Source: Kiritimatiellia bacterium
GTDB taxonomy: Bacteria; Verrucomicrobiota; Kiritimatiellia; RFP12; UBA1067
NCBI GenBank assembly: GCA_017405115.1
Contig: JAFRBA010000129.1
Location: 1-51,551, forward strand
Direction of reading: 5' to 3'
Length of the DNA: 51,551 nt
The notes beneath the pieces are model-generated. The model was not told where the DNA came from. It made no database searches and worked only from the letters and a program-made list of their open reading frames with translations. Each line of letters opens with the position of its first letter. The stretch's first letter is position 1. Positions 42,464 through 49,435 of the stretch are shown here, one piece after another. Both the position numbers and the translations under genes were made by a program.

Positions 42464-42670
42464 TTACGCCATTGCGGGCGCGAGTTTAGAATCGTTGCGC
42501 GATGACACAAAGAAGTCTGGCGGCAAATCAAGCTCGCCCGCGCCGAACATGGCCATGCGCATGAAGTCGTTTCCGAAATACGCCGCAATGCGATGTCGCG
42601 TCTCGTGAATCCGATCAACGATTGAATCAGAGACGTCTTTCTGCAAGAGCATTTCCATCGTCTCATTCAT
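42464..42670 (-). CDS. Antitoxin-like protein of PIN module 2
   Basis: 68 aa, overlapping the PIN toxin gene by 8 bp on its 3' side. The segment DVSDSIVDRIHETRHRIAAYFGNDFMRM follows the pattern DPIVxEIrxxRxxiAxxFGxD of small proteins usually found next to this PIN subgroup. A short Pro-rich, Asn-rich tail follows (LPPDFFVSSRN). It lacks a recognisable DNA-binding motif. Toxin-first order is unusual among VapBC modules but common for this subgroup. Repeat copy C starts right after its stop. Confidence 0.65.
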   Translation of the reverse strand: MNETMEMLLQKDVSDSIVDRIHETRHRIAAYFGNDFMRMAMFGAGELDLPPDFFVSSRNDSKLAPAMA

Positions 42671-43163
42671 CTTGACATTCCTCCAGATACTTTTCGGGCG
42701 TGATTATGACGGGACACTTGTATCCAGCCTCTGTAAGCACAGCATACGTCTTGGGCAAGGCAACATAGTTGGCTAAGTGCTTGCAGTTCCAAGTAAGCAG
42801 ATAGTCCATGCCGCCAACGGTCGCCGTAGCGATGTGAAAAGCATCGGCGACTTCATTTTTCGGCAGGGCATGGGCCTCAATCAACTTCTGCGCGAGGGGA
42901 GCCACCTTGTCTGCCGCAGGTCGAATTTCGGGGATGTCCTTCAAGACGGCCTTACGTCGTTCCACGGCATCGGAGTCACCGTCTTCTGATTCGCTGATTA
43001 CCCAGCGCGAAACGAAGCAGTCAACTTTTGGAAGGCAATTTTCCCACCATTGGCGAGTAAGAGCCTGCCAATATGCGGTCTTGGGAATCGCACTTGGCCG
43101 TCCCGTCAAGTATCCGAAGATAGTTGACTCAAGATAGACTTTCCTCTTTTCGCCGTTGTTCAT
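42663..43163 (-). CDS. PIN-domain protein (toxin-like) 2
   Basis: 166 aa. The subgroup signature is clear: VYLESTIFGYLTGRPSAI, then WWENCLPKVDCFVSRWVISE, then DAFHIATATVGGMDYLLTWN followed by CKHLANYVALPKTYAVL and ITPEKYLEE. The acidic E12-type, D and the terminal N replace the classical DxD set, as is usual for this PIN subgroup. The protein should act on RNA. It heads a two-gene module with the 68-aa protein and has no overlap with module 1. Confidence 0.83.
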   Translation of the reverse strand: MNNGEKRKVYLESTIFGYLTGRPSAIPKTAYWQALTRQWWENCLPKVDCFVSRWVISESEDGDSDAVERRKAVLKDIPEIRPAADKVAPLAQKLIEAHALPKNEVADAFHIATATVGGMDYLLTWNCKHLANYVALPKTYAVLTEAGYKCPVIITPEKYLEECQDE

Positions 43164-43561
43164 TTCCGTTCTCTTTCGTTCAAGGGCATAGTACCCCCAA
43201 AGAAAAACAAAGGCAGTTTAGCAAAAATCGCGGCAGAAGTCAATCGGGGCGCGGCGGCAAATTGCGCTTTTGAGGCCGTTTTTCAAGCGGTTTCTTCATT
43301 CTTCATCATCGACCGCCTTGCGGCCATCGGCGAGAAGATGAACATCCTCCTCGGCTGACGCCGCGCACCTCTTGAAGGGGATTTAACCTACCCCCGTCGC
43401 GGGTGGCCACCCAAGTTTTTGCCCAACGCCACTTCCTTTCGGCGCGAGGCTTTTTCTGCGGGCTGACCGTCCGCTCGTTTTTGTCATCGCCCCGTATTGC
43501 CATTCGCTTGACACTACGGCATCATGTGCGCCGTGGCAAAAGCCACGGAAAGGAAATACAC
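43164..43561. other. 398-bp region without a supported gene
   Basis: Contains a perfect 12-bp palindrome GGGTGGCCACCC at 43401-43412 and a hairpin CCGTGGC-AAAA-GCCACGG at 43531-43548. The hairpin ends 3 nt before the AAAGGA ribosome site of the next gene and may affect its translation. I see no other feature. Confidence 0.5.
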
Positions 43562-43963
43562 ATGAGCAAGAGCTGGAATCCGAATCAGGGCTTCCCTTCG
43601 CCGGAGCAGGTGGAGCGGATGGTCGCCGCCGAGGTGAAGCACATCGCCGAGGCCGAGTACAAACGCGAACACGGAGCCGAGGAGAAGCGCGAAAGCCGGC
43701 GAGACCGTCTGCGAACGGCCTACAGGCTTCAGCGCAAGCCGGTCGGCTGTAGGGTCAACCTCGATGCAATCTTCTCCCTCGTGGGCAACGTGGCGTCGGT
43801 TACGTTCGCCGCGTGGCGCGGACTCTTCGCGCTCGACATGGTCGCGCTGGCCGATGCAGGAAGCCGCGAGGACTTCGATGACATGGAGTTCCTCGTGACC
43901 CGTGCGCTCGGCGAATTGAACGGGATCAAGAACCTCCTCGCGCTCGCCCGCCGTCTCGTGTAG
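43562..43963 (+). CDS. Hypothetical helical protein, 133 aa
   Basis: The start at 43562 was chosen for AAAGGA upstream and because the earlier part of the frame is low-complexity. The N-terminal half is charged and helical (ERMVAAEVKHIAEAEYKREH, then RESRRDRLRTAYRLQRK). A hydrophobic segment follows (LDAIFSLVGNVASVTFAAWRG), then an acidic helix (LVTRALGELNGIKNLLALARR). I do not recognise the family. It is isolated: the only plus-strand gene between the PIN modules and the second HxlR module. Confidence 0.5.
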   Translation: MSKSWNPNQGFPSPEQVERMVAAEVKHIAEAEYKREHGAEEKRESRRDRLRTAYRLQRKPVGCRVNLDAIFSLVGNVASVTFAAWRGLFALDMVALADAGSREDFDDMEFLVTRALGELNGIKNLLALARRLV

Positions 43964-44013
43964 CGGCGGCTCATCCATAGGCGGGCGGTAGCGATCCCCG
44001 TCCGCACCCCGTT

Positions 44014-44130
44014 CCGGGCGGCTAAACCGCCCGGCGACCGTCCATTTTCGCCCCCAAAAACAATCTTCATAAACCTTCAAATGGGCCGGATTTTGCCTAC
44101 AAGCCCGCCACGTCGCCGCGCGTCGGGCTT
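44014..44130. terminator. Two terminator-like hairpins between convergent genes
   Basis: CCGGGCGG-CTAAA-CCGCCCGG (44014-44034) is perfect. AAGCCCG/CGGGCTT (44101-44107 and 44124-44130) is a second stem with an inner arm. They lie between the 133-aa gene and HxlR copy 2 and resemble the terminator at 30729-30761. No gene is seen in 43964-44205. Confidence 0.5.
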
Positions 44131-44205
44131 CTGGCGTCTGTACTAGTGAATGTCCTCACCTCGCGCCGGGCGCGGCACGGGCCAACGTCGCGGCGGTCGA
44201 CGCGG

Positions 44206-44574
44206 CTACGAGGAGTCGCCTTGCCTGTCGCATGGAGGTGTAACGCCGTGGTGGGCGTAATATCCGCGCCCCCATTTGTCCATCGCCCTGACGATTGCTG
44301 CGGCTGATTTGCCAAGTGCCGTCAGGGTGTATTCGGTTTTGGGCGGAATGACGGGATAGACCTTGCGTGAGATTATCTCGTCCGCCTCAAGTTCGCGCAA
44401 CTGCTGACTGAGCATCTTGGCGGTCGCCTGCTGAATCTTGCGCTTGATGTCGCTGTAGCGCATGGTGCCGCTTTCCGTAAGCCACCAGACGATTATGGCC
44501 TTGTATTTGCCGCCGAGAATGGCAATCGCAGCCTCCACCGCGCAGTGGAAGCCTTCAAGTTTCTCCCTTGTCAT
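44206..44574 (-). CDS. HxlR-family transcriptional regulator (copy 2)
   Basis: 122 aa from ATG 44574, the position equal to the start of copy 1. FHCAVEAAIAILGGKYKAII, RYSDIKRKIQQATAKMLSQQ and DEIISRKVYPVIPPKTEYTL align closely with copy 1, and Cys11 is conserved. Its tail (WGRGYYAHHGVTPPCDRQGD) differs. It is divergent from a DsbA/FrnE-like oxidoreductase and an MBL hydrolase. The shared intergenic region repeats the layout seen at 29572-29722. Confidence 0.92.
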   Translation of the reverse strand: MTREKLEGFHCAVEAAIAILGGKYKAIIVWWLTESGTMRYSDIKRKIQQATAKMLSQQLRELEADEIISRKVYPVIPPKTEYTLTALGKSAAAIVRAMDKWGRGYYAHHGVTPPCDRQGDSS

Positions 44575-44597
44575 GATGTACGGTTTCCTTTTGGGAA

Positions 44598-44650
44598 GTA
44601 GGCTACAAAATAGTGCGTTCTTGTCATTTGGACGCATAGTATAGTATAAT
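44598..44650 (+). promoter_or_regulatory. Operator and promoter of HxlR module 2
   Basis: GTAG-G-CTAC (44598-44606) is a short inverted repeat. The -35 TTGTCA (44621-44626) and the -10 TATAAT (44645-44650) are 18 bp apart. The palindrome centre to -35 distance, 19 bp, equals module 1, and TAGTATAGTATAATC is shared. Confidence 0.6.
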
Positions 44651-44690
44651 CTGCGGCGTTTTGCAACAGCAAGACCGGAACGGAGATGAA

Positions 44691-45404
44691 ATGATGGTTC
44701 AGATAGACTACTGGTCGGACTACGCCTGCCCCTACTGCTACATCGGCGAGGCGCGGCTCAAAAAGGCGGCGGAAGAGACTCTGCCGAAAGGAGGATGGAC
44801 GCTCAGGATGCACAGTTTCGAGCTTGATCCGTCCGCTCCGCGCAGGACGGAGACCGACACCGCGACGCGCTTCGCGCACAAATACGGTCTCTCGCTTGAC
44901 GGCGCAAAGGCGCGGATCGAGTACATCTCGTCTCTCGGACGCGCAGAGGGAATCGACTTCCGCTACGCGACAACCCGCTACACAAACACGTTCGACGCGC
45001 ACCGTCTGACCCATTACGCGCAAAGCCTCGGCGACGACGCGAAAACACATAAACTGGAAAGTCTCCTCTACGCGGCCTACTTCACGAAAAACCTCGAACT
45101 AGCAGACCACGCAGTCCTGCTCGATGCGGCGGTGGAAGCTGGCCTCGACAGGAGCGAAGCAGCCAAAGTCCTTTCGTCCGAGAAGTTCGCCAACGAGGTG
45201 CGAAGCGACGAGGCGCAGGCCGCGCGAATGGGCGTCCACGGCGTTCCGTATTTCGTCATCAACGGGAAGCTCGCCATCCCTGGCGCGATGTCCAAGGAGG
45301 ACTTTGCCGCCGCGCTGCGTCAGGCGATGCCGGAAAAGAAGCCGGAGGATGCGCCCAAGCCCAAAGCCCACGTCTGCGGACCGGACGGATGCCGACTTGA
45401 ATAA
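44691..45404 (+). CDS. DsbA-family oxidoreductase, FrnE type
   Basis: 237 aa from ATG 44691 (GGAG at 5 nt). WSDYACPYCYIGEARL gives the CPYC thioredoxin-type active site at 13-16. A helical insertion (ARIEYISSLGRAEGIDF to YAQSLGDDAKTHKLE) is typical of the DsbA/FrnE group. GVHGVPYFVINGKLAIPGAM is the cis-Pro loop. The tail HVCGPDGC adds a second cysteine pair found in some FrnE proteins. No signal peptide: it acts in the cytoplasm on thiols. HxlR copy 2 should regulate it. Confidence 0.92.
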   Translation: MMVQIDYWSDYACPYCYIGEARLKKAAEETLPKGGWTLRMHSFELDPSAPRRTETDTATRFAHKYGLSLDGAKARIEYISSLGRAEGIDFRYATTRYTNTFDAHRLTHYAQSLGDDAKTHKLESLLYAAYFTKNLELADHAVLLDAAVEAGLDRSEAAKVLSSEKFANEVRSDEAQAARMGVHGVPYFVINGKLAIPGAMSKEDFAAALRQAMPEKKPEDAPKPKAHVCGPDGCRLE

Positions 45405-45415
45405 GGAGGCGCTTC

Positions 45416-46033
45416 ATGGTTGCGAGAGTCGTCGTGCGGGACGTCTTCGAGACGAACGCATATTTCATCATCGACGATGCCACGGGCAGCGGTTTTCTGA
45501 TTGACCCCGGAGCAGAGGCGGAGCGGCTCTACGGCATCTCGCGAGACAGGGGCTGGCGCATCGAGAGAATCCTACTCACGCACGGGCATTTCGACCATAC
45601 GGCGGCGGCGGAACCATTGAGCCGTGCATTGAACGCGCCTATATCCATGCACCGCCTCGGCGCGCCGTTTCTTGCGGACGCCGAGCTGAACCTCAGTGCG
45701 CGCTGCGGCCGGCATGTCACCATCGGCGCGAGTGTCGACTGGCTTGATGACGGTGATGAAGTGCGCCTCGCTGCCAATCCAACATTTTCAATCCGCGTCC
45801 TGTACACACCAGGACACACGCCGGACTCAGCCACATATTATCTGCCTTCCGAGAGCTGCGCCTTTGTGGGCGATTCAATCATCGGCGGGGACATCGGCCT
45901 TACGAAATTTCCGGGCGGAGACCAGCCAACGCTCATTCGCTCCCTTGAAACGCGCATCCTCACGCTTCCAGCGGATACAACGCTTCTTTCCGGTCACTCA
46001 GCTCCATTGACCCTCAGAGAATTTCTGACATGA
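45416..46033 (+). CDS. MBL-fold metallo-hydrolase (glyoxalase II-like)
   Basis: 205 aa with AAGGAGG 6 nt upstream, 11 bp after frnE. LTHGHFDHTAAAEPL is the HxHxDH zinc motif; VLYTPGHTPDSATYYL, then FVGDSIIGGDIGLTKFPGG supply the other ligands (His and Asp), ending with LSGHSAPLTL. The layout is that of YcbL/glyoxalase II-type hydrolases. Likely role is hydrolysis of a glutathione- or other thiol-ester, in line with its thiol-oxidoreductase neighbour; this is inference. Confidence 0.9.
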   Translation: MVARVVVRDVFETNAYFIIDDATGSGFLIDPGAEAERLYGISRDRGWRIERILLTHGHFDHTAAAEPLSRALNAPISMHRLGAPFLADAELNLSARCGRHVTIGASVDWLDDGDEVRLAANPTFSIRVLYTPGHTPDSATYYLPSESCAFVGDSIIGGDIGLTKFPGGDQPTLIRSLETRILTLPADTTLLSGHSAPLTLREFLT

Positions 46034-46100
46034 TCCTAATCCAAAATCGTAGGTGAGCAACGAACTTCTTGTTTCTGTTAGGCTCAAAGAACCCCCAAAG

Positions 46101-46784
46101 TCACAAAGAGGCGGCGAACTTGTAGCCCAGCGAGCGGACGGACACGAGGCGATGGCCTTCAGGACCCAGCTTCTTGCGCAATACGAGGATGTGCTGGTCG
46201 AGTGTCCGGGTCGTCCCATAGTAGGTGAGTCCCCAGCAGGAGTTGAGAAGTTCGTCTCTTGAAATCACTTCGTCGGGACGCGCCGCGAAAAGGAGCAGCA
46301 GACGCAGTTCACGGGCCGTCAGCGCGACGGATTTTCCGTCCGGGCGGACAAGCGACGCCTTGCGCGGGTCTATATGCACAGTTCCAAGCGGAATTGTCTC
46401 GGGAGTGCGCGAATCCGCCCTGCGCAAAACAGCGGCAACGCGGGCGAGAAGCTCGCGGACGCCGAACGGCTTGACGATGTAGTCGTCGGCGCCGAGTCCG
46501 AGTCCCTTGACCTTGTCATCCTCGCTCGACCGCGCCGTGAGGAAGATAATCGGTACCCTCGCGTCGACGGCTCTGATCCGCGCGCAGACCTCGAAGCCGT
46601 CCGTCGCGGGCATCATCACATCGAGGAGGACCAGGTCGGGCCGCTTCTCGCCGAACGCGCGGAGCGCCGACGCTCCATCAGGCGTCTCGCGCACGGAGTA
46701 GCCCTCGCTCGCGAGCGCCGCCTTCACGGCACGGCGTATTACGGGGTCATCTTCGGCGACAAGGACTTCAAGACCGCGCGACAT
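46101..46784 (-). CDS. OmpR-family response regulator of the metal-type system
   Basis: 227 aa from ATG 46784 (a TTG at 46790 is less likely). Receiver: EVLVAEDDPVIRRAV, phospho-acceptor Asp55 in LVLLDVMMPATDG, LTARSSEDDK and KPFGVRELLAR. DNA-binding winged helix: GTVHIDPRKASLVR to YYGTTRTLDQHILVLRKKLG and VRSLGYKFA. It overlaps the truncated kinase by 17 bp. A 7-bp direct repeat in the operon promoter is a candidate target. Confidence 0.94.
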   Translation of the reverse strand: MSRGLEVLVAEDDPVIRRAVKAALASEGYSVRETPDGASALRAFGEKRPDLVLLDVMMPATDGFEVCARIRAVDARVPIIFLTARSSEDDKVKGLGLGADDYIVKPFGVRELLARVAAVLRRADSRTPETIPLGTVHIDPRKASLVRPDGKSVALTARELRLLLLFAARPDEVISRDELLNSCWGLTYYGTTRTLDQHILVLRKKLGPEGHRLVSVRSLGYKFAASL

Positions 46785-47268
46785 GATCAAGAAGCTTCTC
46801 CACGAGGTCCGTCATCTGGGTGGCATTCTCCGCGATAGACGCAATGGCGTCGCGTCTGTCGGACTCCTCCGGCAGTCTGTGCTCTTTCAGGAGGTCGGCA
46901 TTCAGGCAGAGTCCCGTGAGCGGCGTGCGCAACTTGTGCGAGATGTCCGCCACAAACGCCCGGTGCGCCGCCGACTGCCGCCGCGTGCGGCAGGCATAGA
47001 CGGCGAAGAGCCCCGCCATTCCGCCCAGAATGATGATGAGCAGCAACAGAATCGCCGCCCCCGCCTCGTTCGCCATGCGCTCGGCGCGCGCGGAGACCTC
47101 CGCATTCGCGCGTCCGTGCTTCTCCCGACACCCACATGTGCATTCTGGCTGGTTGGCGACCGCCGAACAGATGCCGGAACGGTCGTACATGACGAGGCGA
47201 ACGCCCGCCAGCGCGATGAGAAGCGCCGGCAGGCCAATCAGCGTGATGATTGCAATGGTTCGCTTCAT
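46768..47268 (-). CDS. Short membrane histidine kinase lacking the ATPase domain
   Basis: 166 aa. Two membrane helices (6-25 and 71-90) enclose a small periplasmic loop with cysteines at 34, 43, 45 and 47 (ICSAVANQPECTCGCREKHG). A dimerisation/phosphotransfer domain follows with ISHKLRTPLTGLCLNADLLK (His110) and ends EKLLDHVARS, so the N, G1, F and G2 boxes of HATPase_c are missing. The gene simply stops where the CA domain should begin, and the response regulator starts over it. The cysteine loop suggests metal or thiol sensing. Either a hybrid partner donates ATPase activity or the gene is truncated. Confidence 0.85.
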   Translation of the reverse strand: MKRTIAIITLIGLPALLIALAGVRLVMYDRSGICSAVANQPECTCGCREKHGRANAEVSARAERMANEAGAAILLLLIIILGGMAGLFAVYACRTRRQSAAHRAFVADISHKLRTPLTGLCLNADLLKEHRLPEESDRRDAIASIAENATQMTDLVEKLLDHVARS

Positions 47269-47277
47269 TAGGCGATT

Positions 47278-47523
47278 TTACTTCTTGCAGTTGCAGCCGG
47301 TCTTGCCGCAGGCACACTTCGCGTGGTCCGTGCAGCAGGTGCAGGGCTTGCCCTTGTCGCACGCGCAGGCTTTTTCCTTCGCGCAGTTACAGGCATTGCC
47401 GCAGACGCATGACTTGCCATCCGTGCAAGCGCACGCGCTCTTTCCATTGCACGTGCAGCATCCCGTGAAGGCCATCGCCGCCAATGCCACGACGCCCACC
47501 ATTGTCATCAATTTGCTTTTCAT
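47278..47523 (-). CDS. Cys-rich metallothionein-like lipoprotein
   Basis: 81 aa. Signal peptide MKSKLMTMVGVVALAAMAFTGC ending in the lipobox AFTGC. The mature part of about 60 residues has 18 cysteines in repeated CxC and CC units (CTCNGKSACACTDGKSCVC, then CNCAKEKACACDKG) separated by Lys/Asp. That is a metal-binding composition like metallothioneins but with a membrane anchor. It is the first gene of the operon with the Cys-loop kinase and the regulator, 9 bp upstream of the kinase. Likely it binds soft metals such as Cu, Zn, Cd or Ag at the envelope. Confidence 0.75.
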   Translation of the reverse strand: MKSKLMTMVGVVALAAMAFTGCCTCNGKSACACTDGKSCVCGNACNCAKEKACACDKGKPCTCCTDHAKCACGKTGCNCKK

Positions 47524-47553
47524 CTCTTTGTTCCTTTCGTATTGTTGCGCCTC

Positions 47554-47586
47554 AAGACACCATGTCTTAAAGCGGCGCGTATTATA
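47554..47586 (-). promoter_or_regulatory. Promoter -10 box and downstream palindrome of the metal operon
   Basis: Minus-strand TGATATAAT (TATAAT at 47586-47581) is an extended -10. A perfect palindrome AAGACA-CCA-TGTCTT lies at 47554-47568, about 6 nt beyond the expected start (near 47574), inside the 5' leader of about 50 nt. Confidence 0.6.
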
Positions 47587-47604
47587 TCAGTTCCTCGAAG
47601 CGGA

Positions 47605-47622
47605 AATGTCATACGAATGTCA
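47605..47622 (-). promoter_or_regulatory. Pho-box-like direct repeat, candidate regulator site
   Basis: On the plus strand AATGTCA-N4-AATGTCA is a perfect 7-bp repeat with an 11-bp period. This is the layout of OmpR/PhoB-type sites. It lies upstream of the -10, around the -35 position of the operon promoter. Confidence 0.55.
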
Positions 47623-47695
47623 AACTTCCGGTGAAATCTCCACGCGCTTTCAATTACCATTCAACAGGCTCGTAGTCGCTCAATCCTCAACGCGC

Positions 47696-48043
47696 CTACC
47701 ACTTGACCGGCTCGGCGAGGATGGTGCCGTCGGCTGGGGTAACACTGCCCGGCGTGGCGGACTGGTACTGGATGCAGAGCATTGTGAGCGGCGTCGAACC
47801 CGTGTTGCGGACGGCACGCTTGCCTGCGGGAGCGACGCGCACGACCGAGCCCTCTTTCACGGGGATGTTCGTTCCGTCGACCTGATACTCGCCCTCTCCC
47901 GAAAGGAAGAAATACAGCTCCTCATGTTCCTTGTGCGTGTGGTAGAAACCGCCCTCCGTTCCGGGCGCGAACACTTGAAGTGAGAAGTCCGCGCCGCCGG
48001 CCATAGTCCGATTTGAGGCCTTGTTTTCCTTGTCATGATTCAT
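47696..48043 (-). CDS. Cupin-domain protein
   Basis: 115 aa, one cupin barrel. Motif 1: GGFYHTHKEHEELYFFLSGEGEYQVDG, with two His and a Glu as metal ligands. Motif 2: VKEGSVVRVAPAGKRAVRNTGSTPLTMLCIQ. It belongs to the large cupin_2 group, whose substrates range from sugars to amino acids, so no specific function can be given. Isolated: 172 bp from the metal operon promoter and 63 bp from the patB-like gene; strand and gaps suggest a separate unit. Confidence 0.88.
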   Translation of the reverse strand: MNHDKENKASNRTMAGGADFSLQVFAPGTEGGFYHTHKEHEELYFFLSGEGEYQVDGTNIPVKEGSVVRVAPAGKRAVRNTGSTPLTMLCIQYQSATPGSVTPADGTILAEPVKW

Positions 48044-48098
48044 GCCCTGTTAAACGCGGCAGATGCGCCGCCGGTTCAACGAGCCTGAACAGTCTTAA

Positions 48099-48172
48099 TC
48101 ACACTTCTAACGACTGGACGGCGGCGATGGTGCGCGTGATGAGGTCGTCCAGAGTCCAGCCGAGCTGGTCCA
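48099..48172 (-). pseudogene. Displaced 3' end of an HD-domain gene
   Basis: In one frame it reads VDQLGWTLDDLITRTIAAVQ followed by SLEV and stop, nearly the same as the last 24 residues of the HD protein at 50351-50929 (ADQLGWTLDDLIARTIVAVQ, SFEV). The nucleotide match is about 80% over about 80 bp. The patB-like gene reads through it in another frame. Confidence 0.7.
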
Positions 48173-49345
48173 CGCTGCTATTCGATCCAACGCCTCTAGA
48201 AGTGTCTTGCGCGGACATGCAAGGTTGATGCGGAGGAAGGAATATCCTTTCGGTTCGCCGTAGATTGCGCCGGGCGAGAACTTGACCTTCGCCTCGCGTT
48301 CGAGCTGACATGACAGTTCCGCCGATGAAAGACCGAGCGCCGTCGCATCTACCCACGCCAGATAGGTGGCTTCAAGCGCTGCAACTTTTAGTAGAGGCAG
48401 ACGCGTGCGGACAAAGTCAAGAAGCGTCAGGTAGTTTTCATGCAAGTAGGCGCGAAGCGCGTCGAGCCAGTCGCTGCATCTGTCCCATGCGACAGATGAG
48501 GCGAGAAAACCGAATGGATTGATTTCGCCCGTACAATGGACTTTGAGGAAATGACGCACCCGCCCGCGCACCTCCGGATCGGAACAGATAATGGCGGCAG
48601 TCTGGAGTCCAGCAAGGTTGAACGCCTTGGACGCGGACCAGAATGTAAGCGAAGCGTTCCGAAACTCTTCGGACAGGCTGGCAAACGGGACATGTCGCGA
48701 TGCTGGCATCTGCAAGTCGGCATGAATTTCGTCGCTGGCGACGAAAACCCCGTGCCGCAGGCATATTTCGCCCACCGTGCGAAGCTCCTCCGCCGTCCAG
48801 GCCCTGCCGGTCGGATTGTGTGGATTACACAGCAGAAACAGCTTTACGCGCGGATCGGCGACTTTGCGTTCCAGGTCTTCAAAGTCCATTTCGTAGGTGA
48901 AATCACCCTCGTTGTCTTCGCGAACAGGTACACGGCGGAGAGGATTTTCAAGCACATCGCAACCCTGATTGCGGATGGTCGCGAAAAAACAGTTGTAGGC
49001 AGGCGTCTGGACGATTACCTTGTCGCCTGGCGAGCAAAAGGCACGAATGACGGAGGCCAGCGCAGGGACAACGCCGATCGCATCTATAACCGTGTCCGAC
49101 GAAACCTGCCAGCGATGGCGAACATTGAGCCAGCGGACAAGACTTTCGTGCCACGAGCCCGATGGCAGGGCATAGCCGAACACGCCCTCCTCCACGCGAC
49201 GGCACAGGGCATCGACGATGGCGGGTGCGGCGCGGAAGTCCATGTCCGCAACCCAGAGCGGCAAAACGCCGTCCTCGGCGGGCAAATCCCACTTCTCGCA
49301 GTCTGTCCCGCGCCGGGCAATGATCGTGTCAAAATCGTAGTTCAT
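48107..49345 (-). CDS. PatB/MalY-type PLP-dependent C-S lyase or aminotransferase
   Basis: 412 aa from ATG 49345 (an ATG at 49360 also possible). The start NYDFDTIIARRGTDCEKWDL and VLPLWVADMDFRAAPAIVDAL are signatures of the PatB/MalY cystathionine beta-lyase group. PLP-binding region: NPHNPTGRAWTAEEL, then FVASDEIHADL and the Schiff-base Lys in TFWSASKAFNLAGLQ; FLRINLACPRKTLLEALDRI near the end. After IAAW the reading frame continues for 23 residues through a displaced HD-gene tail, so the natural C-terminus is replaced by SSAGLWTTSSRAPS-like sequence. Activity may be kept. Confidence 0.9.
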   Translation of the reverse strand: MNYDFDTIIARRGTDCEKWDLPAEDGVLPLWVADMDFRAAPAIVDALCRRVEEGVFGYALPSGSWHESLVRWLNVRHRWQVSSDTVIDAIGVVPALASVIRAFCSPGDKVIVQTPAYNCFFATIRNQGCDVLENPLRRVPVREDNEGDFTYEMDFEDLERKVADPRVKLFLLCNPHNPTGRAWTAEELRTVGEICLRHGVFVASDEIHADLQMPASRHVPFASLSEEFRNASLTFWSASKAFNLAGLQTAAIICSDPEVRGRVRHFLKVHCTGEINPFGFLASSVAWDRCSDWLDALRAYLHENYLTLLDFVRTRLPLLKVAALEATYLAWVDATALGLSSAELSCQLEREAKVKFSPGAIYGEPKGYSFLRINLACPRKTLLEALDRIAAWTSSAGLWTTSSRAPSPPSSR

Positions 49346-49435
49346 GATTGGAAATTCCATGTCAATGCAATAGGTAACGGTTATTTCAACAGAATGCGTG
49401 ATGGCATCCGACGAAGAGCTCCTTGCTGTTGAATG

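Noticed and set aside
43260..43361. A gene remnant ending FFIIDRLAAIGEKMNILLG on the plus strand
   Set aside because: Only about 20 residues look protein-like, no start or family can be assigned.
49361..49435. A ThiS/MoaD-like carrier gene between MoeB and PatB
   Set aside because: The only frame (TFNSKELFVGC) is about 20 residues, has no start or C-terminal GG, and stops early.
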